A stretch of DNA of 64,000 nt. Origin: Clitopilus passeckerianus. Lineage: Eukaryota; Basidiomycota; Agaricomycetes; Agaricales; Entolomataceae. The stretch covers positions 62,001-126,000 of the forward strand of contig CALYLX010000040.1 of NCBI GenBank assembly GCA_944990035.1, written 5' to 3'. Of the stretch, positions 22,223-33,369 are shown one piece after another. Positions within the stretch are counted from its first letter, which is position 1, and each line of letters opens with the position of its first letter. A model generated the notes under the pieces. That model ran no database searches. It had not been told where the DNA came from and saw only the letters and a program-made list of their open reading frames with translations. The translations under genes were made by a program, and so were the position numbers.

Positions 22223-22920
22223 ATGAAGGAACTCAAGAATGAACTTTCCCTTACCGTCAAGATCGCTCAGAAAGATTTGGCTTTCCTGCCCGAAAGCGGC
22301 TTCAACCTCTGTCTCACCAAAGGCGTAGCATTAGGCAGGAAGGAAAAACATGGAAATGTCGTATTCTCGACAATACAAGCTGAGAATCTGGGACCACAGG
22401 TGGACTTTACTTGGAAGGAGACGTACAAAGTATATGAAACGTCTGATTTCGAAGTGAGGGTCTCTCCGTTTCCGTTTTTCTTGACTCTGACAATATCTAG
22501 GATGGCGAAAAGGCTAAAGCAGACACGAATGTCTACCCTCTGGAGGGGGGTCAGATAGCAACGTTTGACAGAACCGGAGTAGCTTCCGTAACTGGTTCTG
22601 TGAACGGTGGCAAACCCCTCGAAATCGAGAACAGTTGGAAGAATCCGGCACGCATAGGTGTTCAGGCCTACGACCTCGAGGCGAAGAAGTATTCAACCAT
22701 TTACATCTCTCCTGAGCTTCCCCGAAACTCGCTCACCCAGGTCACTCCGATTCCGAAGTATCGTCTCTTCTTCGACATGGATCTTACCACTGAGGATATG
22801 TTCCAGAGAACCGGAACGAAGCCCTTCGCGTTGGACCTTACTGGGAGATCATCGATCACCGTGCAATATGATGACGCCGAATGGAAGGTAGTGGCCGACT
22901 CGGGCGACGAATCGGGCTGA
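22223..22920 (+). CDS. Two-exon unknown family, member G2
   Basis: Exons 22223-22453 and 22501-22920, split by a 47 bp phase-0 intron at the family position, encode 216 residues. The N-terminus is MKELKNELSLTVKIAQKDL, three residues longer than G1. Family blocks are intact: GFNLCLTKGVALGRK, NVVFSTIQAENLGP, TWKETYKVYE, then YPLEGGQIATFD, ENSWKNPARIGVQ, YRLFFDMDLTTEDMF and LDLTGRSSITVQYDDAEW. Short acidic C-terminus (DSGDESG). Probably expressed and functional; role unknown. Confidence 0.85.
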
Positions 22921-22924
22921 AATT

Positions 22925-23680
22925 AGCATCTGGAAAGCATGACTCTTGCTGCTACTTTATTACTCGTTCGTGCTAATATTTTTCCCTGCTTCTGGATGCT
23001 ATAATTTTCTTTCTGGCATTACCTTCTTACTCTACGGCCCAAATAATATTTCCTGAGACCGCTTCAATCTTCATTCATCCCAGGCAAGAATCACCTCCTG
23101 TGAGACGCCGTGGCCCAGAACAGATCTCTGTACCTCTATTCAGGTCCCAGGAGGACGACGTGAGTTAGCGAATGAAATCCTTGACAGTATGAATGATGGG
23201 TCTTGACATGGTGGTATTGTGGTATTCAAGCGTTCAGATGCAAGGCAACTCTGAGGTGACCAATGCGGGTTCCGCATGACACTTTCTCTGGCCAGAATCA
23301 GCGCTCGTGGGCTGGAGAAACAGGATGCATTGTTCCGTATTTCTGGGTTAAAGAGGCTTTCCGTCGGACGCACGAATTCTCCGCGTTGTGCGTAAAGGAA
23401 CATAACGGTACTCAGCAGCATTTTACCCCTTCGGTTCTAATTTCTGGGACTGACTTTGGCGATCGAGAGTCGAAGCTAAGAACAATATAGGCCCTGGTTT
23501 CTACAGTACGCAAATCACAGAATTGGACGGCCATTTGTTTTCCGGACTTTTCACCGACCTCTACTTCGACAGCACGAATGGTGGCCGTAAGTTTTACACG
23601 AATTTGGAGGCAAACGGAGTGAGTGTCCTCTGTTATTGAAAAGAGATTCAGTACCTCGTGAGTTGAGAGGGTTTCTCAAA
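22925..23680. other. Intergenic, no gene supported
   Basis: An open stretch near 23487-23625 (FYSTQITELDGHLFSG) reads like protein but has no start, splice site or known relative. Confidence 0.35.
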
Positions 23681-23682
23681 GC

Positions 23683-23691
23683 TATAAAAAG
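23683..23691 (+). promoter_or_regulatory. TATA box of G3
   Basis: TATAAAAAG lies 141 bp upstream of the start at 23824. CTTTTCTCTTAG just before the start codon looks like the acceptor of a 5'-UTR intron, which would explain the distance. Confidence 0.45.
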
Positions 23692-23823
23692 CCCTGGTAT
23701 CCCAATGTCAAGAATTCACTATTCTCAGCATCAAGCAACTCCAGTGATCGACTTTTTAATTCGCTGTATGGTCATCATCTCTACAATTCTACGCAATGCT
23801 GACGCCTTTTCTCTTAGATCGAA

Positions 23824-24533
23824 ATGGCCGACGAACTCACCATCACTGTCCTGATCGGCGACAAGGACCTAGCCACTTTACAAGATAGCGGCTTCAACCT
23901 CTGCTTAACCAAAGGCATAGCCATGGGCGGCAAGGAAAGGGATGGCAACGTCGTCTTCTCTACCTTTCCCACAGACAAACTCGGACCTAAGCTTGAGTTC
24001 ACTTGGAAAGAATCGTATCGTGTGTACGAGACGATAGAATTTGTTGTAAGCAAGCGTTATATCGCTACACTGCACCCTTTTGATGCCATAATTTACAGGA
24101 TGGTGCGAAATGCAAGGCGGATACCCACATTTATCCTCTCGAAGGTGGCCAAACGGCCCTGTTCGACAAGAAAGGCGTAGCGACCATCACCGGTTCCACA
24201 GATGTCGCTCAACCACTCGAGGTGGAGAACGATTGGAAGAACCCGGCATGCATCGGTGTGCAAACCCTTGACACCACGACCCAGAAGTTCGCAACCATCT
24301 TTGTCTCCCCCAAACTTCCCATGTACTCACTCAGCCAACTCACGCCGGTCCGAAAGTACAAGCTCTTCTTCGACATGAGCCTCGAGACCGACACTATGTT
24401 CATGAAGACTGGTACCAAGCCTTACTCGATTAATCTTACCGGCAAGGCTTCCGTCACCGTCCAGTACAAGGATTCCGCATGGAAGGTCGTGAAGGATGGA
24501 TCAGATGACAGCGTTCCTAACGATGATGACTAG
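23824..24533 (+). CDS. Two-exon unknown family, member G3
   Basis: Exons 23824-24045 and 24099-24533 (53 bp phase-0 intron) encode 218 residues. The start MADELTITVLIGDKDL matches MADELTIDIQIAHKDL of G1. Conserved blocks: GFNLCLTKGIAMGGK, NVVFSTF, LEFTWKESYRVYE, then YPLEGGQTALFD, VENDWKNPACIGVQTLD, TPVRKYKLFFDMSLETDTMF and INLTGKASVTVQYKDSAW. Acidic tail SDDSVPNDDD. G1 and G3 appear the closest pair. Function unknown. Confidence 0.85.
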
Positions 24534-25024
24534 GCATATGTTCCAGCTAGCATGACGCCTCAGTTAGGTGCATAGCTACCAGTATTTCTTCCGTAGTATT
24601 CTAAAGCATATGATCCTATGTTGACTCTTTCTTGACAATCTTATGTATGGCTCTGTATCGTGGCGCCTATGAGCAAAGCGAAGGGACAATGGTTAACATT
24701 TTGATGCCTTATACTTAAAGAGATTTTCCCGACGTGCTGGTTCGAACTTAATTTGGACGGGACAGCCTCGTCTACAGGAGCAGATTTTGGAGATCGGCTG
24801 GTGCCTGACAGGTGAGATCTTCGAGAGCAAGCCAAATAAAGCACCAAAATACTTTCATATCATCATTCAGTTGGTTATTCTCGTCGATCAGCTCACAGTC
24901 AGAACGTTCTATGGTGTAATATCGCGATTTCTGGTTCCATCAAAGTGATGATTTAGATTCGAATTCGTTCAGTAGCTACTCGCAATCCTGAATTCAATGT
25001 AAACATGAGGTTGAGAGTAAAATT

Positions 25025-25710
25025 TTACTCGACACCCCCAACAGTCCACTTCTTGTCAGCATACTCCACCCTAACAGCCGACTTCCCCGTGAGGTCTAGA
25101 TCACACGCTGTAGTAGTCATCTTCGAGAACATAGTCGCAGTCTTGAGAGTAAGGTCGAAGAAGATCTGATACTTCCGAACGGGCGTAATCGTAGCCGTTG
25201 AAGGCTTGGAGACTGGTGTGGATATGTAGATCGTTGAGAACTTGTTCGTCTTCGTGTCCAAGGCCTGGATGCCAACGCAGGCATGATCCTTCCAGCCATT
25301 CTCCATAGTAATGGGTTTCGTAGCGTCTGGAGAGCCACTGATAGTGCCGGATCCGTATTCGTCAAAGGCGATCGTTTGACCGGGCTCAATGGGGTAGGTG
25401 TCGGTGTCGACGCGCACTTTCGCACCATCCTGATGAAATCCATATCAATGGAGGGAGTGGCGTATCGAGTACGTTTGCTTACCTCAAAACTCATCGTCTC
25501 AAACGCTTTATACGACTCCATCCAAGTAAACTGCACATTGGGTCCAAGTTGGTCGGAATGAATGGTCGAGAAGACCACATTCCCGTTGTTGTGATCGCCG
25601 TCAACAGATACACCTTTTGCGAGACAGAGACTGAAGCCCTGCGTAGTCAGGGATTTTAGATCCTCCTGGGAAATCTTGACGGAAATGGTGAGGTTGGCGT
25701 TAGAGCTCAT
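25025..25710 (-). CDS. Two-exon unknown family, member G4
   Basis: Exons 25483-25710 and 25025-25429 (53 bp phase-0 intron) encode 210 residues. Blocks: GFSLCLAKGVSVDGD, NVVFSTIHSDQLGP, FTWMESYKAFE, then YPIEPGQTIAFDEYG, MENGWKDHACVGIQALD, TPVRKYQIFFDLTLKTATMF and LDLTGKSAVRVEYADKKW. It lacks the acidic tail of G1-G3. It is convergent with G3 across a 490 bp spacer. No localisation signals; role unknown. Confidence 0.85.
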
Positions 25711-25750
25711 GCCTATGTGAGTTGACTATACTATCGTATAGAACCGCCAG

Positions 25751-25757
25751 TTTTATA
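25751..25757 (-). promoter_or_regulatory. TATA box of G4
   Basis: TATAAAA on the minus strand, 41 bp upstream of the start at 25710. Confidence 0.5.
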
Positions 25758-25759
25758 TC

Positions 25760-28700
25760 TTGTAGTCAAAATTTGAGAACGGTGCCTTCAGGTACTCAGG
25801 AACCGAGGGCGTACCTTTCACTCCTCCCAGCAACGTCGAGGACTTGTGGTTTGCACGACCATGGCCACCGTACCTGACACGGATTGGTCTAGATCAAGAG
25901 AGCGGTGCGTGAAGTTGACAGCGAGAATTGGCCCGTCATGCCGCAGCCATAGATCGAGGCACTAATGTCAAAAGAAACTGTCGCAATACGATGATTGGAA
26001 GGTGATATTGGACAGAGGTGAATACAAATATCCGAGCTTGAGAACGGAAAGAAGTAATCAAAGGAGCTGGATTCTGTAACAAAAGAATCGATAATAGGTG
26101 TCGGTCAGGTCTGGATGAAAGAGTGACGTAAAGGTTTGAAACCAATTTGCAATCATAGACGTGTCAAAGAAAGCATATGTGCAGCCCGACATCTTATACG
26201 AATAGGAAAGGAAAAACCACGGTGAAGTTGTCGTTGTAAGAAGGACGTGAAAGGTCTGCGTATAAAAGGTAGGGTATAATTCTGATGTAGGAGACGATAA
26301 CGCCAGATGTGATAGGTAAATGAATTTGAGGATTGTGGCAGATCTAGGGTATCCAAGGCGTTGCTGGGGTCGCCCGTCTTCTTCGTTCATCCCCCCATCC
26401 CACTCGCCGCACTCGCGGTATCCGCTCCTCATCTCATGCCGCCTTTCCTGCTCCTACTCCTGCTGCTCCTGCTCGCCCTTTCTCGACCGTCTCCTGGCAC
26501 CACCACCAAATCATAAACGACAGCAGCCATCCCTCCTTCCTCAACGATTTCTCGCAGGTCCAAACGGTAACGGCAGCTCCTCCTGTCGCGTCATCTTCTC
26601 CACCCCGTCAGAGTACACCATCCAGGACTTAGCATCGTGTGGTCGGGGTTCCGTGGTTCGTGCTCCCGCAGCCCAACGGGAGCCGCTGCATCTTCATGGT
26701 GCACAATCCTCAAAGTTCGAGGTGTGACGTGTGGGAGATCAGGTCGGAGGAGAGGAGATGAGGCCAACGCGGATTTAGGCGACGTGGGTGGCTGGAAGGA
26801 GGTGTAATACCGGGCTAGGTCGAAGCGCAGCCACACCCCGTTGTCTCCAAGTTGTGGGGACGGGTGCTAGGGACGGGATGTCGATTTTGACGGATATCCA
26901 AATCTTCTTCGTTCGTCGCTCTTCTTTTTCCCTCGGCCCCAACAACCTCTCCTAGCCACAAACGCCAACCGCAGCACCTCCTCTCGGCGTTCGTATCACC
27001 TTCCCTCCCTTGTTCAAGTGTACCAACCAGGATTGGGTATCTTGGTGGAGGGATGTTACGCCGACGACGGAACTTCATTGCTCTACTATCACAGCTGACG
27101 CCCGAGCATTGCTCCTCCTCGTACAGAAACATCGAGTTTTAGGGGAGCTGGGGATAATCTCGAATTCGGACGACACGACTGGTAGAGCAGCGTGTTGCTG
27201 AGAGCAAGGAGTCGTCGGATACACGCTGAGAATGACCCGAAGGCGGAAACAGGTGCTAAATTGGCGGGAGAGCACGAGGCTCGAGGTAAAGGGACGGGAG
27301 AAGTGTGGACGAGGCCAGGGAAGGATTTGAAGTACGTCGGTGGCGAGGGCCTTAATCCGTAGATACGTGTCGTAGCGTTGAGGAGGCGGATGGACGGTTG
27401 GAGGTGGACATGTCCTGGGTAGAGGGAAGATATGCCGACAACAGAAGGGAAGGGTAACAAGGGTCCAGGATGCGGACGACAGGCGCGAAGGGCTGGCATG
27501 CTGCAAACACGTGGGCTACGACCTATACGCTGGACTCGAGAGAGAGGAGAGAAGAGCAAGCCCAAGGGTGTTCGGAAAGATAACGAGGTTGGCCAAAGGA
27601 CGGGGTGCCGGGTGAGAGGAAACGGGGATGTGAGGGCAACGATAGTGGGATGGGGTTCTTCGACATATCTCTAGTCAAGTCCAGCCGCTGGGAGGAGCCC
27701 AATCCGGATAAAACTCTATGAAAACGAAAGAAGGATGAGTAACTGGGAAGCGAGAGCAGAACTGAAACGAAACTGACCATGAATGTCACGAGTCCACGAA
27801 CAGCAGCCGAACTTCCTGTATGAGAAGGATGAGCCCCGTATTCGTTGTTAGAGCATAGAGACCAATTGCAGCCAAAAGTGCCTCTGGCCCAACGGCTGCT
27901 CAGAACGGTGGTCTTGCCAATCTCCACTGGGTCATTGGAATAGATATCGAGGATGGCGGGAAGCGCTGCAAGGTTGTAGGAAAATCAGTTGGCGTTCTGG
28001 CCATGGACGGTTTGCTGCGTCTGGACGAAGGAAGTGGGTATCACAGAGATGAGGCGGCGGTACGGGCAGCCCTGCGCAGAAATATATCATCAGAAAAAAG
28101 AAGAGGTCAGACAAGGTCAAAGACGACTTACAATCGGAAGTACCAAATTCGGCACAAGCTACCGCAGAGCAGCAAAGGCCGACGTCTGCTCCTCTTCCAG
28201 GCTCCGCAGCAGGCCCAGATTGAGCGAATATGGCGTCATCTTTACCAGATGGCTTGTCCAAAGAGGTCGTCCATTTCATCCTGCAAATCAGAGATAGTGA
28301 GAAAGACGTGGCGACGATGAGAAGGAAAAATAACGAACAGAAAGTCAGAGCTACACAAGCACCATAACCAAGCTGCCCCATGGCGTCGAGCTGTTATTCG
28401 AGGTAGTGCGGTCCACTGAAAAGGTGGACATGTTGGAGGTGGTCGACGAGGAGAAAAGATGGGATAGCGTGACAGTGGGTGACCGGAACCGTGACGGCGG
28501 CTGATATCAGCTTTTTGCCTCGACAGTCCATGATCCTCTCTCACTACTGGCGTCAGACACTGTTTCTGTCGAAAATCGTGAAAGGAAACCCGTTACACCC
28601 GTGTTTGGCCGACCCTCATGGTAAAACGGTCGATTTTCCTGCCTTTTTCTGAGGGATACACGTGCCGGAAGGGCTATAACAAGTATCTTTGGCCCGTTTC

Positions 28701-30050
28701 CCAAGGTTTCCGTTGGAAAAAGATTCCGGCGCCAGAAGTGTCTATCTATCCTGAAGAAAGGGGCTAAATACTAAATCTGGTGGAGAAACTCTGGAGGCTC
28801 AGCCTGCTGGCGCTGACTCTGCGAGGGTCAAGATTACGAACGCGGCCAACCATTGGCAATAATCAATCTTCAAAGGTAGCCTAGGGCACCGTTTCTGGTC
28901 CACGTATTCTCCTTGGTCTCACCCCTTGGCATGTGCAGGTGAAAGCGTAGCCCTTTTCTCTCTACCGTATTACTAAAACGCTATCACAGGAAGGGCCAGT
29001 GTCTGTGCATATGTCTTCGTCATAGCCATAAACACCAACGTCCACTCCGCCCGCTCTGTTCTCATCACCGTTTTGGTCTTTGTTCTTTCTCTGTGAAACA
29101 CATAACAGCATTATGACCGCCTCCCATATAGTCTCCAATAACCATCCTATTCGAACCTGTCGGTCTATGTTAATAAGTTAGCCCGTGGATAGAGGCTAGA
29201 CCGGTCCTGGAGAACGTACAAATCTGAATCAAGCTTCTTTGAGGGTAGGATGCGAGAGATAGGGCCTAGAGAAAGGAACATAAAGAGGACCAAAGAAAGA
29301 AACCAACTGACAATCCTCGGGAGATGCGGCTGCAAATAGTCCCGAACATCACGAGCAGTCAGAAGGAGTGAAGGAGAGGGACGCAGGCGATGGGACGTAC
29401 AAGATGGGCCGAGGAGTCGTGCACCTAGAGAGAAGGGGAAATGAGTCGTTGGAGTGAGAAGGGGCAGGAGCTACGCACACCTTTGTGAATGATAACCGGA
29501 TTTCCAACGTCCCCTCGAGTTTTCACTACGCAAGCAGTCAAGTGTGCGGCATCATCCAGGCCGCGATTTGGTTCTGGAGCGAGACGACGGGGAAAAGTAA
29601 GGGAACGAAAACACGAACGGATCCGGAGAGCGCCTGCGATGAAGTGGCGACAGCACTGCAGAAGAAACTTGATGAACAAGAGAAAGAAAAACGAGAAGGG
29701 TAAACCAACCAACAGTTGATGAACGCGACCAAGACATTAGGAATCCGAGCAGAGAGGACGAAAAGGCCTGGCTATCCACCGGCTGATTTTCCACAGTTTG
29801 AAGATGAAGATATCCGAGCTCTAGAGGAAGGATCCAACCATTCTGTGCAATAGAAGGAGGAGATGAGAACGATAAAAAATACGTTATCCCTCCTTGTTCT
29901 CCTAGAATTATCTTAAGAAATAACATGGACGAACGCCAACCATGTGGTCAGACTCGTTACTGAACATTGAACTTCCAGATGGTTCGTGCTTCTAGCTCAG
30001 GCAAGCTATCCAAACCTCGGGAACTTCCCTCTGTCTCAAGGGCCAGGATA
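25760..30050. other. Gene-poor stretch with decayed repeat text
   Basis: No intact gene. The text is rich in pyrimidine runs, intron-like GT...AG segments and low-complexity Ser/Arg frames on both strands, similar in style to the 33.4-36.7, 37.5-40.9, 44.7-49.4 and 51.2-55.1 kb stretches. It is best read as degraded copies of a repeated multi-exon sequence. Confidence 0.35.
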
Positions 30051-33000
30051 CTAGGTCATTCCTTGTATTCTTTCAATAGTCTTTATAAATCCTCTTCTTG
30101 CCGCCGAGTGAAGTGCAGTTCCGGTGCCATATACTGGAAGATCCGAATTTAACTTGTTTGACGTGACACAAAGCATTTACTCACAATTCATCTCTCTACC
30201 AGAATGATAGCCAACAATCAACTTGTATTTTTGGTTCACTTTGGCACCAAGCTCGATGAGACATTTGACAGTCTCGATACGCCCAAGCTCCACTGCTCGA
30301 CCAAGTGGAGTGAGACCGTGGTAGGCTAGAAGGTAGGTTTGAGAGATTACGCGTCCCAAGTGATAGATTATGCCTCACTCTTTCCATTCACGTCGGCCGA
30401 GGCACCATTGGCGACGAGAAATCTGACAATGTCCAGGTACCCAGCCTCCGCCGCTACGTGAACTAGACTGTTCTTGGAGAAATCTGGAGGAATAATCATC
30501 AAGCTCGGGTTCTAACGCAGAAATTGAGAGTATTCCCTACCTTCATTCGCCATGCTGGCGCCATGTTCGACGAGACATTTCACAATATCCGTTTGCCCAG
30601 CCTTCACCGCTCTGCGAAGTATGCTGATACCACGGGGGCACGTAAGGATGGAATTTTGACTCTCCTCAAGTCGCTCATCCAGATATGCACCGTTCTGAGC
30701 AAGACATTTGACGATGTCCGTATGACCGGCCCCCACCGCAAACGAAAGAGGGGTGTAACCGCCAGAGCCTGAAGGAACAATATCAGAACGACGAAATGTG
30801 AGACAACGGGTCTTCCTTACCATATATATTCACCTCGGCACCGTGCTCAACAAGACATCGTACCACATCAGTGTGTCCGCCTTGAATGGCTCTATAAAGT
30901 GGGCTGCCAAATGTTCTATCTAGAACAAACACATTAGAGTTATAAAACCGTGGATCGACATGGAGTTGAGACTCTTCCTCACCGTTTTCAACGTCTGCTC
31001 CATGTTTGAGGAGACATTTGACGATATTCAGATATCCCTGACTAGCAGCCAAGCAAAGCGCACTGCAGGTAGGGTCCTCAATCGAGGCGGAAGAGTGATC
31101 GGAGTCAGACTGTGAGGTTGAATCGTACTCGTACTCAACGTCGGAACCAGAATCGGAATCAGAACTTGTTCCTTGTCTCGCGTATTCATTTTGGTCCCGT
31201 CCGGATTCCGAGGGTACGTGGGGAGGAATGGGAGGTGCACGGTCTAACATCGGGATTGTAATCTTGCCTAGCAGAAGAATGGTCGACGCACTAACCTTTC
31301 GCATTCACCTCAGCCCCATGCTCGATGAGACACTCGACAATATCCAGGTGGCCAGCTCCCGCTGCTAAGTGAAGTGGAGTCCGTCCCAAAGAATCTAAAC
31401 GAGAATTCAGCTATCGGTCCTGGTACAGATAAGGTTTCTCACCGTATTCATTTACAGTTGCGCCAGATGAGATGAGGTGCTTGAGTACATCTAGTATTCC
31501 TTTCGCAGCTACCCAGTGAATAGCCTTCTGGCCAGACGTTTCTAACGAAATCAGATCCGCATTTTGCTGCAAAACTGAGAAGATTCATATCTTACCTTCT
31601 GCATCAACGTCACCGCCGAGGAGATGTATAACGGCGTCATTATGGACTCCTTCTATAGCAAGATCGATAGCAGCTTTATCGGACCGGTCTGAAACAGGCT
31701 ATTGCTATCTGCGGCATCGAAAGTAATTGATACTGCCCACCTTTTGTAGTCGTACTAACTCCACTGTTCATCAAAAGTTTGAGTACGCCCGTATGTCCCT
31801 GCGCTGCTGCTAGATGGAGTGGGGTTTGACCATTCGAATCTTGGATATCAGTGTTTGATCAACGGAGGAGGAGGCAAGTTCAAACGCATAACTTGCCTTG
31901 GGAGTGCACATTCACTCCATGCTCACCAAAACCTTGACCGCCTCGACATGGCCATTCTGGGCGGCCGCTCGTAGTGCCAAATCTTCAGAAGTGTGAGCAT
32001 TTCCCGCAGTTGTACTTATTATAACTCTCACCTTTTGTGACGGCCCGTGGTCCTTGCTTGAGGAGATGCTCAACGACCTCCGGCTTTCCGTCCCCAGAGG
32101 CACTCATAAGCTTTTTCCCAACCTTTCTTGGGCGCCTCTGTAGAAGCGCTTCGCCAAGATCACGAAGAGGGACAAGTAGAAGGAGCAGAGCTAACGTCTG
32201 TCCAAAGGTCCACACGGTGTCCCCGCCATCCAAGAGCAGATGCTTATTCTTCTTGATTGCGATCTCGGTATCAGCAAGAACGATGATGTCGACGATGGTC
32301 AAAACCGCGAGACCGGCGGAAATCTGAGTGATACTCAGAATATGGGGGGAGGACTTGGGCCGATATCGGTTGTACAAGGCGCAAGGTCCAAGGAAAAAGA
32401 TGATTGGGATGACGAGGTTAAGAATGGGTGTCAATAAGACACTATAAATCAAAAGAGACCAGTTTCGTAGTCCCGGGGATGAAAGTCCAACTTGCCAACC
32501 AAGGATCACCAAAGACGCAGAGAAGGAGCAGGCAGGAGACCTTCCAAAGCTGGCGGGGTGACTCCACAGCCAGACCCCAACGGCAGCCATGAGAGTCAAG
32601 TGGAGGGAGCCGATGATGAAGACCGGGTTTTTTAGAGCTCTGGTAATCTCGCTGATCCATATGGATCGGGTCGTACCAGCACGATCAGAACTTTCATCCA
32701 ATTCACCGTCTTGTACTCCTTGACCTGACTCTGCGTCTTGCTTCTTGTTCTCGATTCGCAACCCAGATCTATGATGAACATAGAGAAGAAAGTAGATGAA
32801 TAGGTTCGTGTTATTCATCCAGCTGAGGTTGAGAATGATCGCGGCGTGATAGTTCGTGACGCCTTCAGTGAGGGCCTGTACGATAGTGAAGATGAGGATG
32901 GCGAAGGCAGTGATAAGGATTGTAGTTGACTGTGTCTCCAGTGTATCGAGTTCGGTAGGCGAGACCTTCTTGTCGAGAAGAGCAAAAATAGCGGGGAAGA

Positions 33001-33091
33001 AGCTGAGGATGTTCTGTGCATAAATCGCCGTTCGTACGCCGATGCCAGAGATATCTGGGTTGGAAGCGATGCAACTGCCTATGCTAGTCAT
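30051..33091 (-). CDS. Membrane/ankyrin protein, copy B (frameshift in exon 2)
   Basis: Exon 1 (32032-33091) encodes the N-terminal membrane domain, starting [16 protein letters not shown], with seven hydrophobic segments ending [16 protein letters not shown]. Eleven further exons follow: 31897-31982, 31741-31839, 31596-31688, 31443-31541, 31296-31394, 30983-31243, 30821-30919, 30541-30768, 30379-30483, 30185-30325 and 30051-30133. All have phase-1 junctions. Each carries ankyrin text such as [20 protein letters not shown]. Exon 2 is 86 nt, where copies A and D have 87. One base is missing near 31925 (LVSME then stop, in place of [12 protein letters not shown]), so the protein is truncated unless this is a sequencing error. 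Exon 7 includes an acidic serine-rich insert. The second intron has a GC donor, as in copy A. Confidence 0.75.
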
Positions 33092-33180
33092 GGTCAGCTA
33101 CGAAGGAAGAAACGATGAAACAACCTCTCCCCGAGTCGGCGGCAAAGGGCTGACTGTTGGACATTACCATGTGCTCTCGC

Positions 33181-33270
33181 ATTTGTGGGCGTCGGCCTAC
33201 TGTCAACTCTCGGTCATTGTCATTCAGGGGAAACACGAGGGTGATCTCAGACCATCCGACGCCCACAAAG
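33181..33270 (-). promoter_or_regulatory. Conserved promoter module of copy B
   Basis: Minus-strand reading begins CTTTGTGGGCGTCGGATG at 33270 and ends with the inverted ACGCCCACAAAT at 33181, 90 bp upstream of the start codon. CCTCGTGTT, TGACAATG and CCGAGAG in between match the modules of copies A and D in order. Confidence 0.6.
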
Positions 33271-33369
33271 ACCTTCTTGGATCCCACTAGGCGCTACAGC
33301 TACAACGTGCCCCAAGACCTTTGGGCGTCAATCACAGATGTGCCCCGAACGGTCGTGCCCGCCTGGAAC

